Assembly: GCA_963931865.1 (NCBI GenBank)
Contig: OZ007505.1
Span: forward strand, 13,034,868-13,098,867
Direction of reading: 5' to 3'
Source: Axinella damicornis
Taxonomy: Eukaryota > Porifera > Demospongiae > Axinellida > Axinellidae
Length of the DNA: 64,000 nucleotides
The first letter of the stretch is position 1; the number at the start of each line of letters is the position of its first letter. Under the pieces are notes generated by a model. It worked only from the letters and a program-made list of their open reading frames with translations, made no database searches and was not told the origin of the DNA. The position numbers and the translations under genes are program-made. Below are positions 47,490-57,700 of this stretch, piece after piece.

Positions 47490-48083
47490 GATGGCATATG
47501 CCAGATCTTTCAAATAGCTGAGTACTGTGTCTCGGTCTTGAGGACACCATTGGCAGACTTGTTGACCCATCGCTCCCATGCTTGGGCTCTGTGAAAGTCA
47601 CAGAGTAAGCGAATGCATGAGGGGTGGACAGTGCATGGCGTTCAACTCCACACTTCTCTCGCACTGCTCTTGTCTGTCATTGAGAAGCGAGGGGACCAGT
47701 TCGGGTTCCATTTCTTCGGCACTTGTAGTCCCTCAGTGAGAAGCTCCTCACTTTCATATTGGGGAATAATTGTAGCAACTACCCTGCCAATGCCAAGGGA
47801 CGTTTTCACGGTAACAAAAAAGCATGGAAATCCATACTTGGTTGTATGGTACACACTATCCATAAGTGTGATCACATTGCCATATTTACTCAACAGTTTC
47901 TGCTGGTGCTTTGTCTGCATGACAAGGAGAAATGTGGTTTTGGGAATGTTGTCTTCCCCATCCTCTTCTCCCTCTCCAGTGACAATGCTTCCTGTGTGCT
48001 TTATGGCCTCTTCTTGCTTCAGTCTCTTGATGGCTTCTTTGATGTGCTCCCTGAGGGCTGACTCTTCTGGAACACCAGGGATT
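47490..48083 (-). pseudogene. MULE transposase core exon with two in-frame TGA codons
   Basis: Contains TTFLLVMQTKHQQKLLSKYG, NVITLMDSVYHTTKYGFPCF (first acidic Asp in LMDS), FSMTDKSSAREV (second Asp) and LLCDFHRAQAWERWVNKSAN. The spacing between DKS and CDFHR matches the family if the TGA at 47,642-47,644 is read through. The second TGA (47,510-47,512) stands where the following helix usually has Arg. Both could be CGA-to-TGA changes. The next exon (about 47,190-47,098) supplies ESKFQQILEIIQKQPWYVNN and SYLESEWL. Confidence 0.7.
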
Positions 48084-48799
48084 CTGAGTATGTGTATGTG
48101 TGTACACAATATTTGGCTTGTTAATTTGGGCCAGTATATGTGTTAATCAATTAACTTAATGACACCCATAATTATGGAAATAATAGTGGGTGAATGTATG
48201 TATGGGTTATTTAACTCCTCAAGGTCCCCAGAAATCCTAGGACACAGCATAGCATGTCACTGCTCATTACCATTTATGGACAAAAACATACCTTGCAGTA
48301 CCAGCATCTTCATCCACTGTTTGACCTGGAGCTTCGTTCTTCATCACTGTAATAAAGATTCATCCATGACTCTATTCCTGTGCATGGTTCCACAGGGTGT
48401 GTACTTGCCTCATACAATATTCACCATGCTATGCAGTATGGTCTAAGCAAGATAGGGCCCTCCCATTCAGAACTTAAACACCATTGGAACACTCAGGCAG
48501 TGTTCATTGGTCGAGGGCTGCACCATCGACCAATCAGTTCGCTGGGTGTTTGTGTGTGGGCTAAAGCCCTCGTAAGAGCACACTTGCTAAATTCAGTTGC
48601 TGACCTGGCTTCCCACTTATAAGTGTAAGTAAACATAATATTATGCATGGCTGTCTAACATTGCCTGATTTACCATTTGTTTCTAGCAAGAAACCTGCTA
48701 ATGTACCATTGGCAACATTATTCTTGATGTGTTAAAGCCCTCATGTATGGACAATATTCATTGTGAATAACACCCTTTATGCACGGGGACAAGCTGGTA

Positions 48800-49387
48800 C
48801 TATAACTATTGCCTCGGAAAACAAACCTTAAAGGTTTAGTGTCTTTGCCTCCTTTGTTGCTGGTGTACTTCCTCAGGAAGAACGTGAACCCTTTAGCCTC
48901 CTTATTTTCATGGCACAGGAGGCTCTCAAGAGCATCCTGGTCGAACATGTTGTTTCGTATGTTGTTGATGACCTTTCTGCTCATATTTCTCACATCCTCT
49001 ACTGTAGGGTAGTATCGCCTGTCATACTCTGAGGGTTTGGCGGTGAGAGTACCTTGACAAAGGTGGTCTGGAATTAATGTGTGATTAATCCAGTCACGGA
49101 GAGCAAGCTGAAGGCTAATGTGGCTGAGGTGGCTCTGTGATATCAGTGACTCCACTTTTTTCATCACCTCAGGTAGGGGTTTGTGGGACTGTAGGTCAGC
49201 CAGAGATGTAGGAGAGTGGTTAGTGTGGGCAGAGGCCATGGGGAACGAAATGTGTAATATTTCATTACCAGAGCCCAGGTTTAGAAGGCAGACATTGAGG
49301 GTTGCTTTACAGGCCATTAGTCGACTGCCTGGGGCATTTCGAGGCTTCACTTCCCTCCTCTGGCTATCTTTGCTGTTTGTTTTGTAC
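48800..49387 (-). CDS. Second exon: basic block and YYPT..R.M helical segment
   Basis: Reads YKTNSKDSQRREVKPR, CKATLNVCLL, then PSEYDRRYYPTVEDVRNMSR and a Phe-rich helix with HENKEAKGFTFFLRKY. This type of segment lies between the N-terminal Cys block and the MULE core in related invertebrate proteins. The donor site is uncertain (about 48,780-48,827). The next small exon (48,346-48,292) encodes an acidic linker and links phase 1 to phase 2. Confidence 0.55.
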
Positions 49388-49390
49388 CTA

Positions 49391-49831
49391 CACTGTAAAA
49401 GGAAAAGGGTTGTTTTAACTATGCAGGCTCTGGTCACCATAGTTGCATCTCAATGCCTCCTCCACTGTGGTGGTCAAAGAATGTACCCACGGCCACAAAT
49501 GTCGTGTAGCTTCACTTCATAGTTATAGATATGTGACCTTGCTTAATTGTTTACCCATTTGTATGTCTGCTGGAGGACCTATAGTGGTCAAGCAGTGTAA
49601 ATGATCTGCTTGAATGCACATTGTTTGGAAGAGCAGCTGCATACACTTCTATAAGAAACTTGACCTAGGATATCTTAACAGGCCTAGTTACTAGGTTTTC
49701 CTATCCAATAGCTACTAACAAGATCAAGGTAGGTTGCACTTGTGTTCTCATTCCTTGATCACCAAGGAGGCACTGAGATGCAACTGAGGTGACCACAGCC
49801 TGGTTAAAACAACCCTTCTCCTTTTACAGTG
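49391..49831. mobile_element. TA-flanked inverted-repeat element that forms an intron
   Basis: CACTGTAAAAGG at 49,391 and CCTTTTACAGTG at 49,831 are inverted ends. Pairing continues for about 100 bp on each side (AAGGGTTGTTTTAAC, GGTCACC, GTTGCATCTCA, TGCCTCC). TA flanks both sides. On the minus strand the termini supply a GTAAAAG donor and a TTTACAGTGTAG acceptor. See findings. Confidence 0.8.
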
Positions 49832-50395
49832 TAGGTTTCCCTCCTCGAGAGCATTGGTAGCTTTGTCGCCAAACGATGTTATAAGCCTGCCTCTTTCCAC
49901 CATTATCCAGCACTCCCGTGTCAGCTTCTTTGTTGCTATTTATCCCAGTACATATTTTGTATCCTGTGTTGGTTTGGAGACTGAATCTCTTCAGCCATGA
50001 ATCCCATTTATCACTGGTGTACGGGTATAGAAAGCTGGTGGTGTAGTTCTGTGGTATTGGATTTGGAGTGTTTGGCAGCGAGCTTAGTTCAACTGGGATG
50101 GTGGTTTTGGTTGATGTAACTGAAACACTTCTGAGCTCTGAACAGCACTGTAGGTTGAACTGTTCCATTTCTTTCACAACAGATGTGTGCCAGGTGACTC
50201 CTCGTCCACAGTGACTGTGTGTCAGCCGACAGTCCGACACAGAAATGCCTTGCTGAAAGCAGGAAGGACATGGTGCTGCTTTCTCACCCTGATGCCATCT
50301 TACTAGTCTGCAGTACTTACTGCTTCGCTTTGACTTGAAACAAGCAGTACACCGCCCAAGGATTTCAATTTTAGTGTCTGTGTATGTATAAAAAG
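49828..50395 (-). CDS. Cys-rich N-terminal exon of the transposase-like gene
   Basis: Encodes a CxxC-rich stretch (GRCTACFKSKRSSKYCRLVR, APCPSCF, CRLTHSHC), then WDSWLKRFSLQTNTGYKICT and QAYNIVWRQSYQCSRGGKPT. The second half resembles the conserved N-terminal block of long SWIM-containing MULE proteins and CaRF-like proteins in invertebrates (recognition from memory, moderate). It opens after ATGCAG at about 50,396. The true start codon was not found. Confidence 0.55.
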
Positions 50396-50459
50396 TACCT
50401 GCATTGATGCTGTACACTCAGACTGCTTATGATGCATGTTGCATGTATCATACAAGCAT

Positions 50460-51060
50460 TATACAGGGCCGGCGCCACCGGTACGGCCATGGCCGTACCA
50501 GTTTTTTGAGGAGGAAAAATGGCGTTGCTGGGATTCTGAGTTACGAGCGCGTAGCTAGCTACATCCAAAGTTTCCTCCTTGAGGCTTCCGCTGGCTAAAG
50601 CCGCGACCATAAGGCAGGACAGACTGCTTCAAGTTGTCACAAGTCTTGGTTTCGAATCGCGTCGATTTTCATGCACGGTCTAGGGACGAGACCGAATGGA
50701 GACTAACTCCGCGCGCCGTGACAAACAACGAGATGCTCGCGATGTAGGCTAGCTACCCTTCCAGCCAACTTACTTTCCACGTCGAGAGTGAGACAGTCAC
50801 GGAAAGTAGTGGCAGTGCAGTGCAAAGCACGAAGGTGCTACGGAGAGCTCATCCTGCTAACTGAAAAATGAAGGTGAAAAAAATTTCCGCGCTTCGCGCG
50901 GACTGATCAGCGCTATGCGCCTCTATGCACTGCCTTCGGCAGTGGCCGTACCACTCCAAAATAGCTGCGGCGGAATGTAAAGTCTGGCCTGCGAGACTAT
51001 CCAGCACTATGTCTCGGCGCTTTGGCGCCGAGACAAAAAACGTGCCAGGGCACAATTAGC
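50460..51060. mobile_element. GC-rich element starting CAGGGCCGGCGCC
   Basis: CAGGGCCGGCGCCACCGGTA has the look of a hAT terminus. GGCCGTACCA recurs at 50,490 and 50,943, and a hairpin TCTCGGCGCTTTGGCGCCGA lies at about 51,012. The 3' end is not defined and no transposase was seen. Confidence 0.4.
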
Positions 51061-51084
51061 AAATCACCTCCCGAAGCTCACAGT

Positions 51085-51330
51085 TAAGAGCTCCACTCTC
51101 TCCCTGCAAACAGCCTGGACCGGTTTTGACCCTCATTTACTATGTAGCTATGTATGGCGGTGGGTCATAATCACCAGGCACCGCTCTGGTGGAAAGTGGC
51201 AACTGCAAGGTCTCTTTTATACTCAACAGGGCCTACTGAGGGGCACTGTGACAGAAGCCACTCCCTGGAGCCAGGACGGTCACTGGTGTGCAGTGCATTC
51301 CACTCTATCAAAGCTGTTGTCAACTCGACT
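51085..51330. repeat. Single arm of the AGCTCCACTCTCTCCCTGC repeat, upstream of the 2A leader
   Basis: Shares AGCTCCACTCTCTCCCTG, CCTGGACCGGTT, CAACTGCAAGGTCTCTTTTA and TTCCACTCTATCAAAGCTGT with 29,680-29,850 and the reverse of 30,590-30,755. It ends just before the leader ATG at 51,345, so it probably forms the promoter-proximal or 5'-untranslated sequence of the next gene. Confidence 0.7.
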
Positions 51331-51344
51331 GAACGAAAGTCGAC

Positions 51345-51759
51345 ATGGGGATCGATCTTGCTACATGGCGAGCTCGAATTGGGCTCAACTACTACCGCCA
51401 TGGTCCGTACACCTGCCGCCCGCTCCCTGTCCAGTGGCGGGCGGCCAGATGGGGGGTCAGGGAGGTTGTGAATAGTACCCCTCTAGTGCTCCAAGACTGC
51501 ATGGCGTTCGTCTCTCTGTCGCTGATACTGGAGTATGCGTTCCGCAGGTGGGGAGGCTGTCCAAAGGGCAGGAGTGGGTGTGGCAAGGTGCGCTGTCCCA
51601 AGTTGGGGGGTGGCTCTGTCCCGACCACCACAGAGGCCAGAGGGACGGTGGGTGTGGGCAGTAGGGTGTGCTTACTGCTTGGAGTGTGTTTGGTGCTGCT
51701 GTCTCTACTTCTGATGGCAGGAGACGTTGAGAGAAACCCTGGGCCCACAGACAAGGAAG
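51345..51759 (+). CDS. Leader exon ending in a 2A-like (StopGo) motif
   Basis: About 138 codons. It includes a Cys/Gly-rich stretch, then a hydrophobic helix VCLLLGVCLVLLSLLLM immediately before AGDVERNPGP (51,717-51,746), which fits the D-(V/I)-E-x-N-P-G-P consensus. Canonical 2A stops peptide-bond formation between Gly and the final Pro. TDKE follows, then a phase-1 donor at 51,760. The hydrophobic segment resembles a signal or anchor. In sea urchin immune proteins such leaders act as dual-targeting signals (established knowledge). The same motif also heads some non-LTR retrotransposon proteins, so the leader could be retroelement-derived. Confidence 0.85.
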
Positions 51760-54700
51760 GTACACAACTCTACTGTTGTTTTGTACACATACGCATATTC
51801 CAGTGAATTGTGCCCAATGAATACTTATTCCTACGTGCAACGGCTTTCTTCTTCTCTGTGCAGGATTGGATCAAGTGGACAAGGCACTCCCTAGTGTGGA
51901 TGATTCTCCATTAGGTTAGTCAAAGAAAATCGTCTTCTAAGTTTACTCTTTATAACATTACCTTCCAACGTTATCTTCCATCAGGGGAAAAGGATCTCTT
52001 GGACGTACTAGAAGAGATGATACCACTCGTTTCAAGATGGAAGGCCATTGGCAGAGGGTTCCGAATTGACTCTGGACGTCTGGATCAGATTCAAACTGAT
52101 AACCACGGTGATTGTGAAGAGTGTTTGTCAGGTGTGCTCACATGCTGGCTAAGGAAGAACTATGATGTAGAGCTGTTTGGTGAGCCAACGTGGAGAACGG
52201 TGGTGAAAGTGGTGGCACGTCCAGTAGCTGGGGACAACTGTGCACTCGCACTGAGCATTGCAGGAAGACACTCAGGTGACAGACTACTGTAGTGGATGAT
52301 TCACTATCAATATGGGTTTGAAACGGAAGTGCAGAAGAAAGAAGCCATGGCATTATCTTGCCCCAGTCTGGGTATAATCAACCTGAGTGGAATTGTCCCA
52401 TTAATGTGCCTATACACACACTCGTGTTGCTATTGTCAAGTACCTCACTATGTTAATAACTTTGTCTACACACACTCGTGCTGCTATCGCACCATGCCCA
52501 CTCATTAATCAGGGGCGTAGCTAGGATTTGGAGACTGAGGAGGCATGGAGTTCTCAGCGCGCACGAAGCGTGCGGCGAAAAATTCTCGGACTAATTCATG
52601 AGTTAATCCGCAGTGCACGCAAACAGTTGCTCTCGAAATGCTACAGCATTATGCCGGTACCCTGACTGTCCCAGACTTGCAGCACTATCAGCGTTAAGAG
52701 TATATGCCGGCTCATGGTCAGCCTAGCTCCTGTCTCTGTCATCAGATCGAACACACATCGTATGCGGAGTGTGCGAGACTCCGGACACGCGCGTCATTAT
52801 CCAGAAAAGCGAGGAGGCAACTGCCTCCCTTGCCTCAGTGCTAGCTACGCCCATGATTAATGACTTCTCGATCAAGTACCTCAGTACCCTCCCAGGCACA
52901 TTAAGGAGGCTGGGTATGAGGCTAAGGAAAAGCCAAATGCATCCTAGATAAGAATGGGGCCTTGTACTGTTGAAGCTGTACAGCGGAAATGGAGGTCCTA
53001 CAAGGTGGCTGTCTATAATTATGTTGGTGTGATCATGTGACACTAGCACTGTAGATTGTGAAATTAAGTTCTTTAACATCTCAGGCACGATGTCAAACTC
53101 CACCTGCACAGTGTGCTCCGGCTTGACCCATATTGTTAGTTGCTAAACAACTGCTCATCTTTTATCTGCAGTGATTACAAGTACGAGTACTGCTCCACAA
53201 ACGTCCACCAGAAGTCAAGACGCATGTGCTAGTAGCACAGTACCGGATGAAGGTGCTAGTGTCAGTCCCAGGCCCGTCTCTTCCACTTCCACTCAGAGTG
53301 AGGGTCTCAGTAGCCATAGTTTGGGTGTACTTGTTGGTGTGGCAGGTGCACTTTCTTTTGCCTGAACTCCACCCCCTTAGCTAGCTTCATGCCATAGTTG
53401 TACTTCTAATGCTGCACGACTAAGTACATATTGATTTTCCTGCCAGTGTGTGCTAGGTACGTGTATCAGTCAGATAGTGCATGATTCTGTAAAATGGGCT
53501 CTAGCTTTCTTGGAACTGGTTGAGCTATGAATGACCAATACACACCAAAGGTGCGTACCAGTATAGAATCTTGAATAAATCAGCTCTATGCCGGCTACTT
53601 TAATTTTCGTTCAACTGGAAGCTGTTTGGGTCACCTGAAAGCATTTCAGTGAAGTTCAAGATGACCAACAGTGCATGTCCCTTGATTGAGCTCAATAAGG
53701 ACATTTGTTAATGGCAGACGTTTTGAGTGTCCAGAATCATCATAATGTTGATGATACTTACGCAGTGCACATGTATGGATATAACATTGTATGCTTACCA
53801 CTGTAAGAGGCTAGGTGAATCTATTCTCTAACCTCATGCAGTGATTGCAGCTGCTACTCCTCAACCCCCCAAGCAAACTCCCATCAGAACTCGAGAAGAC
53901 GTGTATGCTACCAGCACAGTATCAGATGACGTGTTCACTTCTGAAGGTGCTGGTGTCAGTCCCAGGCCCAGCTCTTCCACTCAGAGTGAGGGATCTCAGA
54001 AGCCACCGTTTGGGTGTGGGTGTGGCAAGTGCACATTCTATAGTTATATCGAGAGTGGATGCCCAAACCCAATCCCCTCAGTTAGCTCATTCCCTTGCCT
54101 TGATTTCAGTAGACTTACCCATGAGCAACAGCAAGAACTCAGAGGCAGGCTGCGTGTGGAGTCGAAGGCTATAATGATTAAGTTTCAGCACCTTTTCTCC
54201 ACTGTCTACGAGTCACTGTGTGCACGAAGCATTCCTGTGGACAAGCTAGTCACTCACCTCTTATCGTTGGGTGCATTTGACCCGGTCTACGAGGGTTCTC
54301 AGAAACCAGTGTTTCAAACCTTCTTTAAAGAGCTTCAGGATGCAGGAAGTATTGAGAAGGTGTTGTGGGTTATTAGAGACTACTTTTCCTTTTTCAACTA
54401 TCACGTTATCGAACACATTGTCAGTGAACTCGGCACTGACCAGGACAAAGCTGAGCTTCAACACTACAAGAAAGAATTTGACCAATATTCAAAGAGAAGA
54501 ATATACGAATGTCTCCCAGTGTTTGGACCTGTGAGTGAAGTCAAACACGCTGACTTAGTTCTGAAAGTGGATTCAGTGTACGAAAAATTCACAGTGGAAG
54601 AACTGGAGGATTTTCAACACCGACTTGGCGGAATCCTTCGAGTTTCATCACAAGGTCTTTTACGTCTCTGTCGAGTGGAGAAGGGCTGTTTCCAGCTTGT

Positions 54701-57700
54701 GTTCCAGCTGCCCTCGTTTGTACAGCAAGAGATATTTCCCCTGTCCAGTGAGCAAGAGAGGGCCCTGGTAGCAGAAAACGTGATCAAGCTGACATGTGGG
54801 AACTATGAGTTTGTTGGCAAGGTGTGTTTATCTGAATCCATGGTACTGCTTCGTCTCACAGTACACTATGAATGGTCTTCAACATGTTAGTATGTGTTCT
54901 TGTCAATACAGGGAGAGGAGGAGGATGAGTCTGAACCGGAAGACACTGGTGAGTCCATAATAGTGTACTAGACTATAGCTTGAGCACTTGAACACTGAGC
55001 ATAAATATATAGCACTGCTCATGCTACTCTGGGAGATGAATTAAGGTAGTCTGACAGCTAGCAAGAGGTTGCTGACATGGTCTGCGGAATTTGTTGTGCT
55101 GTTCGTGTGTTCCTTCTGTGGCTAAACCTAGCTGTGATCACAACCTTCAAAGTAGTCATGAAAGTCTGGCTACTAGTAGTGGGTTGCCTGCCCCCAGGAA
55201 TTGGAACTACGTATGTAGAGCATCCAGCAAGAGGACAGCTTTGCACAACTGGTTGACCAGTTTGCTGGCCGCGTGGCTACCTCAGAGATTGCCCCGCCTA
55301 TTGCCCCACCCCTTCCTGTGTAGAATTGCAATATCAGCTTGGGCACAGCAATTATTTACCATAATTATATGTACTCAGAAGCTGTCATCCACAACACTAG
55401 GTATAGTCAGAGAAGAACCCAATCCGATTGGCCATTCCAGGATCTTGACCACCAACAACTAGTATGCAGTTGCAGTGTGACCAGATCTGTGTGGTGTTCA
55501 GAGGTGTCCCCAGGGAATACATATAGTTGGGTGTAGTATACATACATAGGGAGGAGTGTGTTGCTCAGAAGATCGAGTCGCAAGTGGTGTGTGCATGTGG
55601 CCTGGATGACCTCCCATATGCAAGCCTCGGTGCTGTCATACACGGAGAAGGGAGTTGGCTAGTTTGAGCAATACTAATAATTGATGTGAGGTGGAACACA
55701 GCCCAGTTAGGAAGCCCCTGATTATCAAGAGATGATTTACTCTTCCCTTTAAGAATCTGTAGCAGAGCTGAGGGGTCCAGTGTTTCAGCCGGCACTGACG
55801 AGGCATGACTTTGATGCAGATTCTGCCATGGGGGGCAGCATCTTCACGGATGACAAGAGCATGTGCACATTCGCTACTGATGAAGAGGTCAGTGAGTGTG
55901 TGAAATTTTACGTGATGTGCATGAGTATGTGCAATATATAGTCTAGCTGGCGGGGTATTTTATATGACCATCACTGAGCATGCGTGTAACGTACGCAGCT
56001 TGCAGTCGATATCGCTAGCATAAGGAACAAGATCAGCTAGGCTGCTCTCAAGAGTGGAGGAAGCATGGGGCTATGGGGGCTGTAGTCCCCCTATTGTGCT
56101 CGGAACACGCCCTCTTCCCAGCAGAAATATGCACTGCCTAGAGGCAGTTCTTTCAACTGCTCCAGACAGCAACAGTTCATGTACATGTATACTGTCATTT
56201 TGACTTTGCCACAACATTGATCGTCAACAGAGCAGAGTGAAACAAAGTGGGTACGAGAGGTCTTCCTGACAATGCATGAAAACGTCCCATACTTTGTGCA
56301 GCTAAATTTGGTCAGGTGCTGCACAGCCTCTGCAGAGACACTGTGTGTGTCGTGCTTCAACCCCCATGAACTCACTCTCCTGTTACTGGACAGGAACCTA
56401 TTGCCTCATTGTTTCTATAGATGCTTCAATGTCCTGTAACAGTATTCACATAATTATATACATGTCAACCCACGTCCTAAGAACATACTGACCTCTTTCA
56501 TGCAGCTGTGTAATTGATGTGCTCCTTCACTATAGGACCCTTTGTATAAAGAACTGGAGGAATTTGAGTACACACTTTATATCCATCAGTCACCGTCTGA
56601 GGCATCCAGTGAACACCACAGAACAACTGAACTGCACCACGCTGCAAGGAGACGGGACATTGAGACTGTCAGGGTACTTACAGAGGAGAAACACGAAAAC
56701 CCACTTGAGAAAGATGAGAGAGGAGACACTGCTCTCCACGCAGCTGCAGAGGGAGGGAGTTTAGACGTGCTCAAGTATTTCATCAATGAGAAAACCTACA
56801 ACCCTGCATGTCCAGGTTATTGTGGGAGAACACCACTTCATGACGCTAGTGTCAAAGGTCACCTTGATGTCATCAAGTACCTCGTTATTGAGCAGCAAGT
56901 AGATCCTCTGTGTCAGGATGAGGATGGAATGACTCCACTACACTGGAGTTGTGCAGGAGGTGATCTCAATGTTGTTACGTTTCTGAGTGAGGAGATTGAG
57001 AAGTACAATCCAATGAAGGACATTCTTGCTGATCTGAAAGAAAAGTTTGGAAACAATCCTCTACACTATGCAGTCCTATATGGTCACTTGAACATTGTTC
57101 AATTCTTCATTTCAGACAAGAACAAGAACTGTAGTCCGAACATTCCAGGCGAGTATGGCAGAACCCCTCTTCACCATGCTGCTGACAGAGGACACCTGCA
57201 CATAGTGAAATATTTGATTGATGAACAAGGTTGTGATCCATCATGTTTGGATAGAAACAAAGTTACACCACTTCATCTTGCTGCAGCCAATGGACATTTA
57301 GACATTGTGAAATTCCTTACGCTGGAACATCACTGCAATCCAACATCTAGAAATTCCTATGGCAACACTCCCATCACAGGGGCAGCTCAGCAAGGCCGTT
57401 TGGACATACTCAAATTCTTCATCACTGGTCAGAACTGTAGTCCGAACATTCCAGGCCAGTATGGCAGAACCCCTCTTCACTCTGCTGCTGACAGAGGTCA
57501 CCTGCACATAGTGAAGTATTTGATTGATGAACAAGGTTGTGATCCACCATGTTTGGATAAAGACAAAGTGACACCACTTCATCTTGCTGCAGCCAATGGA
57601 CATTTAGACATTGTGAAATTCCTTACGCTGGAACATCACTGCAATCCAACATCTAGAAATTCCGATGGTAACACTTCCATCACAGGGGCAGCTCAGCAAG

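Larger units (their letters stand above)
43354..50410 (-). pseudogene. Transposase-like gene: MULE core, SWIM, AT-hook, CXXC and Ulp1 protease (decayed)
   Basis: A minus-strand multi-exon gene. Approximate exons: 50,395-49,828; 49,387-~48,800; 48,346-48,292; 48,083-~47,490; ~47,190-47,098; ~46,988-45,838; ~45,766-45,693; ~45,613-45,503; 45,429-45,298; ~44,964-44,701; 44,623-~44,511; 44,390-44,330; 43,678-43,628; 43,555-43,511; 43,446-43,354. Order: Cys-rich N-terminus, MULE-type DDE core, SWIM zinc finger, AT-hook, CXXC zinc finger, Ulp1/SENP C48 protease. Lesions: TGA at 47,642-47,644 and 47,510-47,512 in the core, a frameshift near 46,640-46,660 just before SWIM, a one-base frameshift in CXXC near 45,322-45,331, and possibly another near 44,960. 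The splice phases of most exons agree. Either an autonomous MULE-like transposon carrying its own protease, or a domesticated gene now dead. Joining the CXXC-to-Ulp1 part to the transposase as one gene is inference from order, strand and phase. Confidence 0.75.

Noticed and set aside
47510..47644. Selenocysteine reading of the two TGA codons
   Set aside because: No SECIS-like element recognised and the gene has frameshifts too, so decay is simpler.
51646..51760. 2A motif as part of an intact LINE
   Set aside because: No endonuclease or reverse transcriptase follows. Instead phase-matched exons with a death domain follow.
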